A stretch of 64,000 nucleotides of DNA from Natronorubrum daqingense (GCF_001971705.1 NZ_CP019327.1:2542001-2606000), one strand, 5' to 3'. Positions 43,592-52,217 are shown, counted from the first letter of the stretch. Notes: generated by a model not told the origin, from the sequence alone. Numbers and translations: made by a program.

Positions 43592-44700
43592 CACTCCTCA
43601 CCTCCGCGAAGCGTTGTCGAAACCCCTTCTAAGACCGCAACGGAGCGGTCGAATTCCGCGAGCGAGAGTCGTTCGTCCGGCGCGTGATCGAGGTCCGAGT
43701 TGCCGGGGCCGTAGGTAACCATCGGACAGTCCCACTCGCCGGCATAGAGGTTCATGTCGCTGGTCCCGGTCTTGCGCAGGAGTCGGGGGTCACCGACCTC
43801 GTTGCGGATCGCAACGCGGAACGCGCGAGCGACCTCGGTCCGTGGACTTTCCATGACCGGTGGGATCGGTTCGGCCCAGGAGACGGTCCCGATCTCGAGG
43901 CCGGCTTCGGCTGTCTCGCGGACGGATTCGGCGTCCAGTGACGGCGGAATCCGCAACTGAACGTCGAGGGTCGCCTCGACTGAAAGCCCGTCCTCGCTGA
44001 TCCCGCCGTCGATATCGACGGGTTTGGCGGTGACGCGTTCGAAGACGGCCGTGTACTCGTCGTTCTCGAAGGCCGCTTCGACGCCGTTCCACCAGTTCGT
44101 CGCGTGTTGGATCGCGTTCGGCTCCGGCCGTGACGTGTGGCCGGATTCGCTGGTCGCGACGTAGGTGCCTGCGAGAAAGCCACGATAGCCGAGCGTAATC
44201 CCAGTGGTTCCGCTGGGTTCGCCGTTGACGACGGCATCGGGCTCCGATCGCTCGTCGACCAGGTGCCGTGCGCCGCGCGAACTGGTCTCCTCGCCGACGA
44301 CGCCGACGAAGGAGACGCCGGTTCGAACGGCTGCTGCGGCCATCGCGGCCAACGGGCCGGTGGCGTCGACGCTGCCACGACCCCAGAGGACGTCTTCGCC
44401 GAGTTCGTCGGCAACGTCTTGCTCGAGGTCGTTCTCGTCCGCTGGCTCGACTTCGACCGGAATTTCGCCGGGCACGGTATCGACGTGTGAGGTCAACAGC
44501 ACGGAATCGTCTGCCGGTGCCCGTACGTTGCCGACCTCGTCCAGCCACGCCTCGCGGCCGTAGCTCTCGAAGAATTCGACGAGGACCTCGGCCGCGTCGG
44601 TTTCTGCATCCGATGGTGAGGGTGTCGATACGAGGTCGATCAGAAGTTGGCGGGCGTCTGCGGCCGAAACGTCGGTCTGATCGGTCATGCTCGCGTTCAT
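43591..44700 (-). CDS. argE: [LysW]-ornithine/lysine hydrolase (LysK/ArgE type)
   Basis: A 369-residue M20 peptidase. Metal residues: LLTSHVDTVPGEIPVEVEP (H73 zone), WGRGSVDATGPLAAM, GVVGEETSSRGARHL (EE), and GTSDMNLYAGEWDCPMVTYG near the C-terminus. It releases free ornithine (or lysine) from the LysW carrier protein. Start ATG 44700 overlaps the argD stop as ATGA. Bacterial ArgE-type length (about 375) fits. Confidence 0.93.
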   Translation of the reverse strand: MNASMTDQTDVSAADARQLLIDLVSTPSPSDAETDAAEVLVEFFESYGREAWLDEVGNVRAPADDSVLLTSHVDTVPGEIPVEVEPADENDLEQDVADELGEDVLWGRGSVDATGPLAAMAAAAVRTGVSFVGVVGEETSSRGARHLVDERSEPDAVVNGEPSGTTGITLGYRGFLAGTYVATSESGHTSRPEPNAIQHATNWWNGVEAAFENDEYTAVFERVTAKPVDIDGGISEDGLSVEATLDVQLRIPPSLDAESVRETAEAGLEIGTVSWAEPIPPVMESPRTEVARAFRVAIRNEVGDPRLLRKTGTSDMNLYAGEWDCPMVTYGPGNSDLDHAPDERLSLAEFDRSVAVLEGVSTTLRGGEE

Positions 44701-45845
44701 GATTCCTCGTCGGAGCCGATAACCGCCGTCAGCGCGGTGACGAGTTGGTCCGCCTCCGCCTCGTCGATCACGAGTGGCGGCAGCAGCCGCAATACGGTTC
44801 GACCCGCGGGCAAGGCAAGCACCTGGTGGTTCATCGCCAGATCACGCGCTGCGCGGTTTGCCCCGCGTTTCAACTCGAGGCCGATAAGCAGGCCCTCACC
44901 ACGGACCTCACGCACGTCGTCACCGAGTGCGGCCTCGAGTTCGGTCGTGAGATAGTCGCCCATCTCGGCGGCGTGGGCGGGCCACTCCTCCTCGACGAGC
45001 GTCGAGATGGTTGCATGGACTGCGGCGGTAACGACGGGCCCGCCGCTGAACGTGGCGTTGTGGGATGCTGCGCCGTTTGCGATCCAGTCTTGGACCGCAA
45101 CCGCGCCGATTGGCAGCCCGTTACCGAGCCCTTTCGCGGTCGTGAGGATGTCGGGTGTGACACCCGCGTTCTGACAGGCCCACATCTGTCCCGTCCGGCC
45201 CATGCCGGTCTGGACCTCGTCGAAGACGAGCGCTGCACCGACTTCCTCGGTACAGTCACGAGCCGTCTCGAGGTAGCCCGCCGGCGGGACGTTGATCCCC
45301 CCTTCGCCCTGAATCGGCTCCAAGATCACCGCAGCGGTCTCGTCGTCCACAGCCTCCGCGAGTTCCTCGCTGTCGCCGTAAGGGACGAACTCGATGTCGC
45401 CGACGAGCGGTTCGTATGGCTCTTTGTACTTGTCTTTCCACGTCGCCGCCAGCGACCCCATCGTCCGTCCGTGGAACGAGCGAGTCGCGGCGATGATCTT
45501 CGAGTTGCCGGTCGCCGAGCGGGCGAACTTCAGTGCTGCCTCGTTGGATTCGGTCCCGGAGTTACAGAACCACGCCTGCTCGAGGCCGTCGGGTGTCGAG
45601 GCCACGAACGCGGCGTAGGCGTCCGCCCGTGACTGGACTGGGAACGAGGAGTCGACGAACGTTAGGTCTTCGACCTGTGTCGTGACGGCGTCGACGACCG
45701 CTGGATGGGAGTGGCCAAGCGGCGTACACGCGAAACTCGCGCCAGCATCGAGGTACTCCGTTCCGTCCGCGGTGTACAGCGAGACGCCCTCACCGCGTTC
45801 GATTCCGATCGGCTTGCTTCCGGAAATGAAATCGTCGTCGCTCAT
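44697..45845 (-). CDS. argD: [LysW]-aminoadipate/acetylornithine semialdehyde transaminase
   Basis: A 382-residue class-III PLP aminotransferase. Motif GVSLYTADGTEYLDAGASFA starts near residue 19; the PLP Lys is in ILTTAKGLGNGLPIGA (about K235), and DEVQTGMGRTGQMWA precedes. It transaminates LysW-gamma-glutamate/aminoadipate semialdehyde with glutamate. Overlaps argB by 4 bases. Length and motifs normal. Confidence 0.94.
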   Translation of the reverse strand: MSDDDFISGSKPIGIERGEGVSLYTADGTEYLDAGASFACTPLGHSHPAVVDAVTTQVEDLTFVDSSFPVQSRADAYAAFVASTPDGLEQAWFCNSGTESNEAALKFARSATGNSKIIAATRSFHGRTMGSLAATWKDKYKEPYEPLVGDIEFVPYGDSEELAEAVDDETAAVILEPIQGEGGINVPPAGYLETARDCTEEVGAALVFDEVQTGMGRTGQMWACQNAGVTPDILTTAKGLGNGLPIGAVAVQDWIANGAASHNATFSGGPVVTAAVHATISTLVEEEWPAHAAEMGDYLTTELEAALGDDVREVRGEGLLIGLELKRGANRAARDLAMNHQVLALPAGRTVLRLLPPLVIDEAEADQLVTALTAVIGSDEES

Positions 45846-46702
45846 TTTGCAGTCTCCGTTTCCATTTCGTCTGCGAGTACGTCTGGCTCGAGCGTCGTGC
45901 CCTCGCCTGCGAGCGCGCTCGTAATCGGTGCGTCCGCGTTGGCGGTCGCGACGATCACCGAGGACGCGCCGCCCTCGAGTGCCTCTTCGGCGGCCATGAC
46001 CTTCTTGGTCATGAAGCCTTCTGCAGCCGATTTGACCTGCTCGAATTCGTCGGGGGTTGCAGCCGAATCGATCTTGGTCGACTCGTCGTCGGGGTCCTCG
46101 TAGATCCCGGATACGTCGGTGAGGACGACCAGATCGGCCTCGAGCGCGCCAGCAATCGCTGCGGCCGCGCGGTCGGCGTCGGCGTTGACCGCCGTGTAGC
46201 TCCCGTCTTTCTCCTTTCCGAGTACGGGAACGGAGACAACGGGCGTGTAACCGCCCGCGAGGACGGTCTCGAGCAAGTCTGCGTTGACCGACTCGATCTT
46301 CCCCGAGTGGTCGCCGCGTTTGATCTTCTTCTTGCCGTCTTCTTTCACGCGGACGGCCGACTTGCGTTTCCCCTCGAGGAGTTTCCCATCGGTACCCGAG
46401 AGGCCGACGGCGTCGACGCCCTCGTTTTGGAGGCTCTCGACCAGATCGGTGTTGAGCTTGCCGGGCATGACCATCTTGAACACGTCCATCGTGTCCGCGT
46501 CGGTAAAGCGCCCGACAACGCCGCCGGGGGTCTCGACGTAGGTTGGCTCCTGCCCGAGGTCCTCGAGCGTCTCGTCGACGGCGGTCGACCCGCCGTGGGT
46601 CAACACCACGTCCTCGCCGTCGGCGACGAGGCTCGCGACGTCCGCCAGTGCGCCTTCGGGATCGACGGCGCGTGCGCCGCCGATCTTGATTACTGTCGTC
46701 AT
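45842..46702 (-). CDS. argB: [LysW]-aminoadipate/glutamate kinase
   Basis: A 286-residue amino-acid kinase. The N-terminal glycine loop MTTVIKIGGARAVDPEG and LTHGGSTAVDET (about 54-65), then VVLTDVSGIYEDPDD (about 193-207) and ADRAAAAIAGALEADLVVLT. It phosphorylates the carrier-bound glutamate or aminoadipate side-chain carboxyl. The stop overlaps the argD start as ATGA. The gene order and LysW nearby indicate the carrier-dependent (not acetyl) pathway. Confidence 0.94.
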   Translation of the reverse strand: MTTVIKIGGARAVDPEGALADVASLVADGEDVVLTHGGSTAVDETLEDLGQEPTYVETPGGVVGRFTDADTMDVFKMVMPGKLNTDLVESLQNEGVDAVGLSGTDGKLLEGKRKSAVRVKEDGKKKIKRGDHSGKIESVNADLLETVLAGGYTPVVSVPVLGKEKDGSYTAVNADADRAAAAIAGALEADLVVLTDVSGIYEDPDDESTKIDSAATPDEFEQVKSAAEGFMTKKVMAAEEALEGGASSVIVATANADAPITSALAGEGTTLEPDVLADEMETETAK

Positions 46703-46703
46703 C

Positions 46704-47777
46704 TCAGGGGGCCCCCACTGGATGGAGTCCTGCGAACTCGAGTCCGGCCGTCTCCTCGAGTCCGAGTGCGATGTTGGCCGCGTGGACGGCCTGTCCCGCG
46801 GAGCCTTTCATCATGTTGTCGATGGCCGAAAAGACGACGATCCGTTTGTTCGAGGGGTCGAGTTCGAAGCCGACCTCGGCGAGGTTCGTCCCGGCGACCG
46901 ATTTGGGTTCGGGGTAGCGATAGACGCCGGAGCCGCCGGCGGCCATCCGGACGAACGGCTCGTCCTCGTAACAGCCGCGATAGGCTTGCCAGAGGTCGCC
47001 TTTCGAGACTGGTCCAGTCGGGAAGACGTGGCTCGTCGCGCTCGCGCCGCGGATCATGTCCACGGCGTGGCAGGTAAAGGAGACGCTCGTGCCGAGGAAC
47101 TGCTCGATCTCGGCCTCGTGGCGGTGTCCCGTCGGTGCGTACGGACGGATGACACCCGAGCGTTCGGGGTGACTCGAGGCCTCGCCGCCGCCTGCGCCAC
47201 CTTCCGAGGAGCCGACTTTCACGTCGACGACGACCTGTTCTCCCCCCTCCAAAATGCCGTGCTCGAACAGCGGATAGAGGCCCAAAATCGTCGCCGTGGC
47301 GTTACAGCCGCCGCCGGCGATCAGTTCTGCGCCCGCGAGGTTCTCGCGGTTGATCTCAGGTAAGGCGTACTCCGCTTTCTCTAAGTATTCCGGCGCGTCG
47401 TGGCCGTCGTACCACTCGTCGTACTGCGCTTCCGTCTCGAGGCGGAAGTCGGCCGAGAGGTCGACGACGGTGTCGGCGATCTCGAAGAACTCGTCGATCT
47501 GTCCCATGGAGACGCCGTGGGGCGTCGCGGCGAACAGGACGTCGACGGACTCGAGATCGTCTGGTTCCGTAAAGCGAAGGTCCGCCCCGCGCAGCGGCGG
47601 GTGGACCGAGCCAACGCTCTTGCCCGCTTTCGATCGGCTGGTGACTTCGGCGATTTCGATGGTCGGGTGCCCCGCGAGCAGGCGAAGCAGTTCGCCGCCC
47701 GTAAAGCCCGACCCACCGATGATGCTCGCGGTGACCGTCTCGGCTGCCTCGGCGTCGGTCTCGGCTTCGATCGCCAT
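46704..47777 (-). CDS. argC: [LysW]-aminoadipate/glutamate semialdehyde dehydrogenase (ArgC-type)
   Basis: A 357-residue reductase. Rossmann motif SIIGGSGFTGGELLRLLAGH starts near 18, the catalytic cysteine is in AGGGCNATATILGLYP (about C162), and a conserved His-containing GHRHEAEIEQF follows. It reduces the carrier-linked gamma-glutamyl/aminoadipyl phosphate with NADPH. The ATG overlaps the argX stop by one base (TGATG). The first 14 residues are an acidic extension of typical haloarchaeal form. Confidence 0.94.
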   Translation of the reverse strand: MAIEAETDAEAAETVTASIIGGSGFTGGELLRLLAGHPTIEIAEVTSRSKAGKSVGSVHPPLRGADLRFTEPDDLESVDVLFAATPHGVSMGQIDEFFEIADTVVDLSADFRLETEAQYDEWYDGHDAPEYLEKAEYALPEINRENLAGAELIAGGGCNATATILGLYPLFEHGILEGGEQVVVDVKVGSSEGGAGGGEASSHPERSGVIRPYAPTGHRHEAEIEQFLGTSVSFTCHAVDMIRGASATSHVFPTGPVSKGDLWQAYRGCYEDEPFVRMAAGGSGVYRYPEPKSVAGTNLAEVGFELDPSNKRIVVFSAIDNMMKGSAGQAVHAANIALGLEETAGLEFAGLHPVGAP

Positions 47778-48697
47778 CAGACGCTCACCTCGAGTTCGTC
47801 AGCCTCGGCGGCCGCTTTCTCCTCGAGCCAGTCGACGACGGTGCCGGCGATATCGGTCTCGACGGCGCCATCGAGCGCTTTGAACTCGACGGTGTGGTTG
47901 ACTTCGTGGACGGTGTATCGCTGGCCAGACTCCGTCTGGCTACCCTCCGAGGGTTCCTCGGAGACCTCTTCAGTCTCCATCAGATCGATCCCGAGCAGAC
48001 CGCCGCCGACGGCGTCACTCGCCTTCTGGACGAGTTCTCGAGCCTCGTCGTCGACCTCGAAGACGTCCGTCTCCGCACCTTTCGCAGCGTTGGTGATCCA
48101 GTGATCCGAGGAGCGAACCATCGCGGCGATGGGCTCGCCGTCGGTCGCGACGACGCGGATGTCCCGACCCGGTTTCTCGACGAACTCCTGGACGTAGAAC
48201 ACCTTGTGCTCGTAGTGGCCGAGCGTCGCCTTGTGCTCGAGGATGGCCTCGGCGGCGTCGGGCGAGTCGATTTTGGCCATCAATCGGCCCCAGGACCCGA
48301 CGACGGGTTTGAGGACGCAGGGGTAGCCAAACTCCTCGATAGCCTCCATCGCGCTCTCTTTGGTGAACGCGACTTTCGTCTCCGGCGTCGGAACGCCGGC
48401 TTGCTCGAGTGCGAGGCTGTTCTTCACCTTGTCCGCGCAGATGTCCGCCGTCTCGTGGCTGTTGACGACGGGAATGTCGTAGGCCTCGAAGAACTGCGTG
48501 GCGTAGAGGCTCCGGCTCGTGGCGAGACAGCGATCGACGACGATGTCGAGGTCAGCGAACGAGTCGGGTGCCTCGCTGATGTCGAAGTCGTGTTTGCGGA
48601 CGTCGATCTTTTCGATCTCGTGATCGCGCTCGCGAAGCTCGTTGAGCAGGAGCTTCTCGTCTTTTCGAATACGGGAGTAGAGTATTCCTACCTTCAT
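47777..48697 (-). CDS. argX: glutamate--LysW ligase (ArgX)
   Basis: A 306-residue ATP-grasp ligase starting MKVGILYSRIRKDEKLLLNE. ATP-grasp motifs: PCVLKPVVGSWGRLMAKIDS (about 123-142), FYVQEFVEKPGRDIRVVATD, LGIDLMETEE near 234 and VNHTVEFKAL (about 270-280). It ligates glutamate (possibly also aminoadipate) to the C-terminal Glu of LysW. Its N-(E/F)-type motif could decide substrate: this VNHTVEFK matches ArgX rather than LysX-only enzymes, a cautious inference. The lysW gene is 58 bp upstream. Confidence 0.93.
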   Translation of the reverse strand: MKVGILYSRIRKDEKLLLNELRERDHEIEKIDVRKHDFDISEAPDSFADLDIVVDRCLATSRSLYATQFFEAYDIPVVNSHETADICADKVKNSLALEQAGVPTPETKVAFTKESAMEAIEEFGYPCVLKPVVGSWGRLMAKIDSPDAAEAILEHKATLGHYEHKVFYVQEFVEKPGRDIRVVATDGEPIAAMVRSSDHWITNAAKGAETDVFEVDDEARELVQKASDAVGGGLLGIDLMETEEVSEEPSEGSQTESGQRYTVHEVNHTVEFKALDGAVETDIAGTVVDWLEEKAAAEADELEVSV

Positions 48698-48755
48698 GCG
48701 AACCACCCGTGATCAGGGCGTGCAGGGAGTACTGTGGTTGTGGCCGTCTGCAAGG

Positions 48756-48920
48756 TCACTCACCCCAGTCCTCTTCGAGCTCGGGGGCTCGCTCGAGGAC
48801 TGGCGGCTCGGTGTCGACGACTTCCAGTTCGGCTCCGCACGTGGTACAGTCAACGATCTCTCCAACTTCCAGATCGTCGTGCAGGGACACTTCTGCCCCA
48901 CACTCGACGCATTCGGTCAT
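48756..48920 (-). CDS. lysW: LysW/ArgW amino-group carrier protein
   Basis: A 54-residue protein starting MTECVECGAEVSLHDDLEVG and ending EDWGE. It has a zinc ribbon (C4-x2-C7, C25-x2-C28) and the conserved C-terminal Glu to which ArgX attaches the substrate. The protein carries intermediates of arginine (and possibly lysine) synthesis through the cluster. It starts at ATG 48920 with a TATA-like TTTAAG about 30 bp upstream (48949-48955), so it heads the six-gene unit to argF. Confidence 0.92.
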   Translation of the reverse strand: MTECVECGAEVSLHDDLEVGEIVDCTTCGAELEVVDTEPPVLERAPELEEDWGE

Positions 48921-49060
48921 TGTACCTGCAACTGAGAGCCCAGGTCCCTTAAAGCCTTCGAACTTAACAGCAAAGTTATACTATCTGTACCGGTCGCTAC
49001 CGGGCCGAGAAAAGCGCCTCACCGCGAATTCAATTTGACATATCATGTAGTAGGTAGCTT

Positions 49061-49076
49061 GTCCCCGGGCGGGGAC
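49061..49076. terminator. GC hairpin between argH and lysW
   Basis: GTCCCC-GGGC-GGGGAC is a 6-bp stem with 4-nt loop, 40 bp beyond the argH stop. It has no T-run, so terminator function is weak; it could simply be structural. The rest of this 195-bp gap holds the lysW promoter. Confidence 0.3.
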
Positions 49077-49115
49077 GGCCGCGGTAACTCCGACAAGAAC
49101 GACCGGCTACTCCCC

Positions 49116-50588
49116 TCAGACATAGCCGCTCACCTCGTCGCGAAGGTCGGTGTGTGCCTCCTCGAGTGCGTCACTCGTCTCCTCGAGTGTCACTTCCGCA
49201 GCCTCGAGCGCCTCTCGGGCTGACTCGAGTTGAGCCGCCACGGAAGCGGGAGCAGGCCCACCCTGTGAGTCGCGACTCGCGACGCTTTCGGCCGGATCGA
49301 GGGCGGCTTCGACGGCTGCGGGGTCGACGACCGACTCGAGTGGCTCACCGAGGACGTCCTCGGCGGCGGTCTCGAGGGCGTCGTAGTCGGCCCCGTTTTC
49401 GGCGGCGATGGCGACCAGTTCGTGCGCCGTCCGGAACGGCAGTCCGTTCGCCGCGAGCACGTCGGCGACGCCGGTCGCCGTCGAGAAGCCCTCGCCGGCT
49501 TCGGCGGCCAGCGTCTCCTCGTTCCACTCGGCCGTTGCAACCGCCCCCGCGGCGACCTCGCCGGCGTCCGTCACGGCGTCGACGGTCTCCCAAGCGTGGG
49601 TCGTCGCCCGCTGAAGGTCGCGGTTGTACGCGCGGGGAAGTCCCTTGAGCGTCGTTGTCAACCCCTGGACCGACCCCGCCGCGTCTCCCGCGACCGCACG
49701 AACCAACTCGAGCGTGTCCGGGTTCTTCTTCTGGGGCATGATCGACGACGTCGAGGAGTAGTCGTCCGATAGCTCTACGAAGCCGCGATTCGCGAAGACG
49801 ATCACGTCTTCCGCGAGTCCTGACAGCGTCGTCGCGTGCGTCGACAGCGCCTGCGTCGTCTCGAGCAAGAAATCTCGACTCGAGGAGGCGTCCATCGAAT
49901 TTTCGACGACCCCCGCGAATCCGAGCAGTTCGGCGGTACGCTCGCGGTCGATGTCGAACGTGGTTCCCGCGAACGCGGCCCCGCCGAGGGGCGACTCGTT
50001 GATTCTGCCGTAGGCCTCGAGCAGGCGCGCCGTGTCGCGACGGACCGCACCCTCGTAGGAGAGCGCCCAGTGTGCGACGGTGATCGGCTGGGCGGGCTGA
50101 AGGTGCGTGTAACCGGGCATGATCGTCTCCGCGTTCGCCTCGGCGACCTCGACCAGCGCCTCGCGCAGGGCAAGCGTCGTCTCGATGGCGTCGAGAACGT
50201 CCTCGCGCAGGCGGTAGCGAATGCACGCGGCGACCTCGTCGTTTCTCGAGCGCGCGGTGTGCATCTTTCCGCCGTCGTCACCGATGCGTTCGATCACGGC
50301 CGTCTCGATGGCTTCGTGTACGTCCTCGCCGTCGGGAAGCGAGTCGTGGCCGTCGACTTCGATCGCATCCAGCGCCGTGAGGATTTCGCCGGCGACGTCG
50401 TCGTCGACGATTCCTTGTTCGGCGAGCATGACGACGTGGGCGCGATCGACCGCGAGATCGGCCTCGAAGATCCGTTCATCCGCTGCGAGCGAGGAGAGGA
50501 ACCCTCGAGCGGGGCCGCCGCTGAAGCGGTCTCGTCGGACGACCGACTCGTCTTCCTCGGCTCCGTCGGGAGTGCTCTCCTCTGGCAT
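49116..50588 (-). CDS. argH: argininosuccinate lyase
   Basis: A 490-residue fumarase/aspartase family lyase. The signature region is SSIMPQKKNPDTLELVRAVA (about 280-299) and DRAHVVMLAEQ...; MHTARSRNDEVAACIRYRL holds a substrate site. It splits argininosuccinate into arginine and fumarate. The gene follows argG by 2 bp (50588 and 50591), so argGH is one operon. It has a long acidic N-terminus (MPEESTPDGAEEDESVVRRD). Confidence 0.96.
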   Translation of the reverse strand: MPEESTPDGAEEDESVVRRDRFSGGPARGFLSSLAADERIFEADLAVDRAHVVMLAEQGIVDDDVAGEILTALDAIEVDGHDSLPDGEDVHEAIETAVIERIGDDGGKMHTARSRNDEVAACIRYRLREDVLDAIETTLALREALVEVAEANAETIMPGYTHLQPAQPITVAHWALSYEGAVRRDTARLLEAYGRINESPLGGAAFAGTTFDIDRERTAELLGFAGVVENSMDASSSRDFLLETTQALSTHATTLSGLAEDVIVFANRGFVELSDDYSSTSSIMPQKKNPDTLELVRAVAGDAAGSVQGLTTTLKGLPRAYNRDLQRATTHAWETVDAVTDAGEVAAGAVATAEWNEETLAAEAGEGFSTATGVADVLAANGLPFRTAHELVAIAAENGADYDALETAAEDVLGEPLESVVDPAAVEAALDPAESVASRDSQGGPAPASVAAQLESAREALEAAEVTLEETSDALEEAHTDLRDEVSGYV

Positions 50589-50590
50589 GG

Positions 50591-51826
50591 TTATTCGTCC
50601 TCGTCGGTTCCGCTCCCGTCTGTCGCGAGTTCGACTTCCTCGTCCGCGTCGTCGTCGATCACCGAGTTCGCGAGACGGCGCTGGAAGCCGTGGTACTTCG
50701 CGACGCCCGTGGCGTCTTCCTGGTCGATCTTGCCGACCGTCTCCGTGTCGAAGGAGGCGTGTTCAGCCGAGTACGCCGCGTACTCACTGTCGCGTCCAAC
50801 CGCACGAGCCTGACCGCCCTCGAAGCGAATCGTGACGGTCCCGGTCACGCGCTGTTGGGTCTCGTCGATGAAGCCCTCGAGTGCGCTCACGAGGGGTGCG
50901 TCGACCAGTCCTTCGTAGCCCTTCTTCGACCAGCGCTGGTCGATGAGCTGTTTGAACTCGCGTTCTTCCTGGGTAAGGACGAGCCCCTCGAGGGCCTCGT
51001 GGGCGTTGAGCAGCGTCGTCGCGGCCGGGTGCTCGTAGTTTTCGCGGACCTTCAGTCCGAGCATGCGGTCTTCCATCGAATCGGTACGGCCGACGCCGTA
51101 GGCACCGGCGACCTCGTTCAGGTGCTGAACGAGCTCGACCGGCTCGTACTCGACGCCGTCGATGGCGACGGGGTAGCCCTCCTCGAAGGCGATTTCGATC
51201 TCTTGGGTCTCGCCGGTAGGGGCCTGCGTCCAGTTGTAGATCTCCTCGCCCGGAACGTAGCTCGGATCCTCGAGTTCGGAGCCCTCGACCGAGCGACTCC
51301 AGATGTTGGTGTCGACCGACCACTTGCCGCCGTCGCCGCCCTCGACGGGCAGGTCCTTCTCCTCGGCGTACTCGTTTTCCCACTCGCGCGTGAGTCCGAG
51401 TTCGCGGACGGGCGCGATAACCTCGAGGTCGGAGTCGCGCCAGACGGCTTCGAAGCGGAGCTGGTCGTTTCCTTTGCCCGTACAGCCGTGGGCGATACCG
51501 GTACAGCCCTGTTCTTCTGCGACCTCGAGAATCGCGTTCGCGATTACGGGGCGGGCGAGCGCCGTTCCGAGCGGGTAGCCCTGGTACGTCGCGTTCGCGC
51601 GGACGCTGTCGAGACACAGCTGTGCAAATTCGTCTTTCGCGTCGACGACGTAGTGTTCGAGGCCGAGCGCTTCGGCGGTTTCTTCTGCTTCGTCGAATTC
51701 GGACGCCGGCTGGCCCACGTCGACCGTGACGCCGATGACGTCGTCGTATCCATATTCTTCCTCGAGCAGCGGGACACAGACAGTCGTGTCCAGTCCGCCC
51801 GAGAACGCAAGTGCCACGCGTGTCAT
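50591..51826 (-). CDS. argG: argininosuccinate synthase
   Basis: A 411-residue PP-loop enzyme: MTRVALAFSGGLDTTVCVPL contains the ATP motif SGGLDTT (9-15). It condenses citrulline and aspartate. It starts at ATG 51826, with CTTAAG (51856-51861 region) about 30 bp upstream, a possible near-leaderless promoter; a second, stronger promoter with a leader ORF lies further upstream (52098-52106). It is followed by argH. Confidence 0.96.
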   Translation of the reverse strand: MTRVALAFSGGLDTTVCVPLLEEEYGYDDVIGVTVDVGQPASEFDEAEETAEALGLEHYVVDAKDEFAQLCLDSVRANATYQGYPLGTALARPVIANAILEVAEEQGCTGIAHGCTGKGNDQLRFEAVWRDSDLEVIAPVRELGLTREWENEYAEEKDLPVEGGDGGKWSVDTNIWSRSVEGSELEDPSYVPGEEIYNWTQAPTGETQEIEIAFEEGYPVAIDGVEYEPVELVQHLNEVAGAYGVGRTDSMEDRMLGLKVRENYEHPAATTLLNAHEALEGLVLTQEEREFKQLIDQRWSKKGYEGLVDAPLVSALEGFIDETQQRVTGTVTIRFEGGQARAVGRDSEYAAYSAEHASFDTETVGKIDQEDATGVAKYHGFQRRLANSVIDDDADEEVELATDGSGTDEDE

Positions 51827-51981
51827 ATCGTGTTCGAGGGAAACGTCAGGAGGGACTTAAGCACATTGGTTTCCAATCCGAAAAATAGCGCGAGAGATGC
51901 TGCTAACCAAGAATTCGGGGTTTCCTGATCGTGTCGAACGGTGAAATGAACCGGTCTCGGGAGGTAAAGTAGTAGTCGGGC

Positions 51982-52074
51982 TCAACGGCCCGGCCGCCGC
52001 CGTCGTGGTCGCCGCGGCGAGACGGTCCCGTCGGTACCGAAAAGGGTGAGCGCGGTACCGACGGTGGGACGCAT
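51982..52074 (-). CDS. candidate arginine-rich leader peptide upstream of argG
   Basis: ATG at 52074 opens a 30-residue frame, starting MRPTVGTALTLF and ending SPRRPRRRRPGR with TGA at 51982. Seven of the last ten residues are arginine (codons CGG, CGA and one CGT). The ORF begins 28 bp after a TATA box (52098-52106), as for a leaderless mRNA, and ends 155 bp before argG. A perfect 12-bp inverted repeat lies within it. No homologue is known to me. It could be a chance ORF in GC-rich DNA, but the position, promoter and composition together suggest translational control by arginine. Confidence 0.45.
   Translation of the reverse strand: MRPTVGTALTLFGTDGTVSPRRPRRRRPGR
52028..52064 (-). promoter_or_regulatory. 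12-bp perfect hairpin inside the argG leader
   Basis: CCGTCGGTACCG (52028-52039) and CGGTACCGACGG (52053-52064) are exact reverse complements with a 13-nt loop containing AAAAGGG. In RNA this would be a very stable stem spanning codons 4-16 of the leader ORF. Confidence 0.65.
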
Positions 52075-52097
52075 ACCCGAGTCTATGCGAGCGATCG

Positions 52098-52106
52098 ATA
52101 TTAAAA
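52098..52106 (-). promoter_or_regulatory. TATA box of the argG leader transcript
   Basis: ATATTAAAA on the plus strand (TTTTAATAT on the transcribed side) is centred 28 bp upstream of the leader ATG at 52074. Confidence 0.55.
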
Positions 52107-52150
52107 CCTGCTACATGGCGATCTAACACGTTTCCGTGGTGAGAGCGATT

Positions 52151-52217
52151 GTGATCAGGGTTGTAGTCAGCGGTGTGATCGGCGAGTTCGGACAAACACA
52201 GTGATCAGCGAGTTTGG
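52151..52217 (-). repeat. three GTGATC repeats upstream of the argG promoter
   Basis: GTGATC occurs at 52151, 52175 and 52201, 24 and 26 bp apart. The last two extend to a 17-bp direct repeat, GTGATC-R-GCGAGTT-Y-GG, with two mismatches. The phasing, about 2.5 helical turns, is 45-120 bp upstream of the TATA box and may be a regulator-binding array. The rest of 51827-52291 has no further gene. Confidence 0.45.
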
